From Ichthyophis bannanicus (taxonomy: Eukaryota; Chordata; Amphibia; Gymnophiona; Ichthyophiidae): a DNA stretch of 64,000 nt. The notes under the pieces are model-generated. The model did not search any database. It was not told where the DNA came from and worked only from the letters and a program-made list of their open reading frames with translations. The stretch is from positions 58,874,955 through 58,938,954 of the forward strand of contig CM066032.1 of assembly GCA_033557465.1 (NCBI GenBank), in the 5' to 3' direction. Below, piece after piece: positions 63,653 through 64,000 of the stretch (positions are counted from its first letter, which is position 1; the number at the start of each line of letters is the position of its first letter). Position numbers and translations under genes: made by a program.

Positions 63653-64000
63653 GGCACAAGAAGATCAGTCATGCTAGGTGAACCTCATCCCTTGCGCCCC
63701 ACTCCCTCTGTGGTGCCCATTGCTGCCGCCCCCCCCCCTTTTCCGGAACCTGCAGCAGTGGCAACCTTACAACTTTGGTGCTGCGGGACTGTTTGCTTTT
63801 GCCCCCTCGGACCACCTGATGTCAACTTCCTGTCTGCAAACAGGAAGTCAGCATCGAACACTGGATGGGGCGGAAGCAAACAGCCCTGTGGCACCAAAGT
63901 TGTAAGGTAAGCACATGGGGCTGTTTGCAACCATTACCGCTGTTGCAGGTTCCGAGAAGGCGACAGTGGCGGCAACGGCCCCTTCTGCAGGAACAGTGCT
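63653..64000. mobile_element. hAT-like element with large hairpin, cut by window end
   Basis: It starts CAGGACTGGCACAAGAAG, like the left end at 34207. About 63740-63955 is an imperfect palindrome: CCTTACAACTTTGGTGC and GTTTGCTTTTGCC return inverted as GGCGGAAGCAAAC and GCACCAAAGTTGTAAGG, and GAACCTGCAGCAG returns as TTGCAGGTTC. The middle is the palindromic ACTTCCTGTCTGCAAACAGGAAGT. No coding. Confidence 0.6.

Noticed and set aside
63551..63910. 119-codon ORF with a hydrophobic N-terminus as a secreted protein
   Set aside because: Its second half is the hairpin-bearing hAT-like element and the first half is AT-rich unassigned DNA; no splice or domain support.

Overview
This is a repeat-saturated stretch of a large vertebrate genome. 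The mix of CR1, L2-like and RTE LINEs, a Penelope-like remnant, DIRS-type tyrosine-recombinase retrotransposons, hAT and Harbinger-like DNA transposons and tRNA-derived SINEs fits an amphibian, possibly a caecilian; this is inference from repeat content and not a species identification. No bacterial-style genes, operons, rRNA or complete tRNA genes are visible.

Host content: I see only two candidate host exons, both on the minus strand: 46298-46465 and 26865-27015. They have matching splice phases, good splice sites, and together read as consecutive pieces of a protein tyrosine phosphatase-like domain, probably a divergent receptor-type one. If right, about 19.3 kb between them is one intron packed with nested transposons, and most of the window is intronic.

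Layout: 1-3843, RTE LINE (+) split by a 1470-bp LTR-like insertion with a 353-codon ORF. 3952-4345, small TAA-flanked element. 4390-9971, the first of three giant non-coding elements with Harbinger-like ends, carrying a CR1 (-). 10743-13186, hAT element with a broken transposase, inside a pyrimidine-rich repeat that leads into a 41-bp minisatellite (about 14396-19010), itself split by a 2050-bp non-autonomous hAT. 20088-26535, Harbinger-like element holding a whole DIRS element (-). 27970-35065, second, decayed DIRS (-) with L2-like, CR1 and hAT-like insertions. 35070-43190, CR1 (-) split by the second giant (37408-42600). 43325-44420, a CR1 piece joined to a Penelope-like GIY-YIG remnant. 47808-53395, CR1 (-) split by a 2.8-kb DNA transposon of a type I cannot name. 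53405-54000, RTE piece (-). 54107-58049, third giant. 58787-63370, L2-like LINE (-) split by a non-autonomous hAT and by a young CR1 (+) whose RT frame is still open. The window ends in a hairpin-rich hAT-like end.

The elements do not form a pathway; their relations are nesting and parasitism. Many insertions can be dated against each other because both host halves and target duplications survive. The SINE shares its 3' tail with the L2-like LINE, suggesting that LINE mobilises it. The most novel-looking items are the 49325-52152 transposon, the giant elements built from tRNA-like modules, and the LTR-like insertion with its own ORF.
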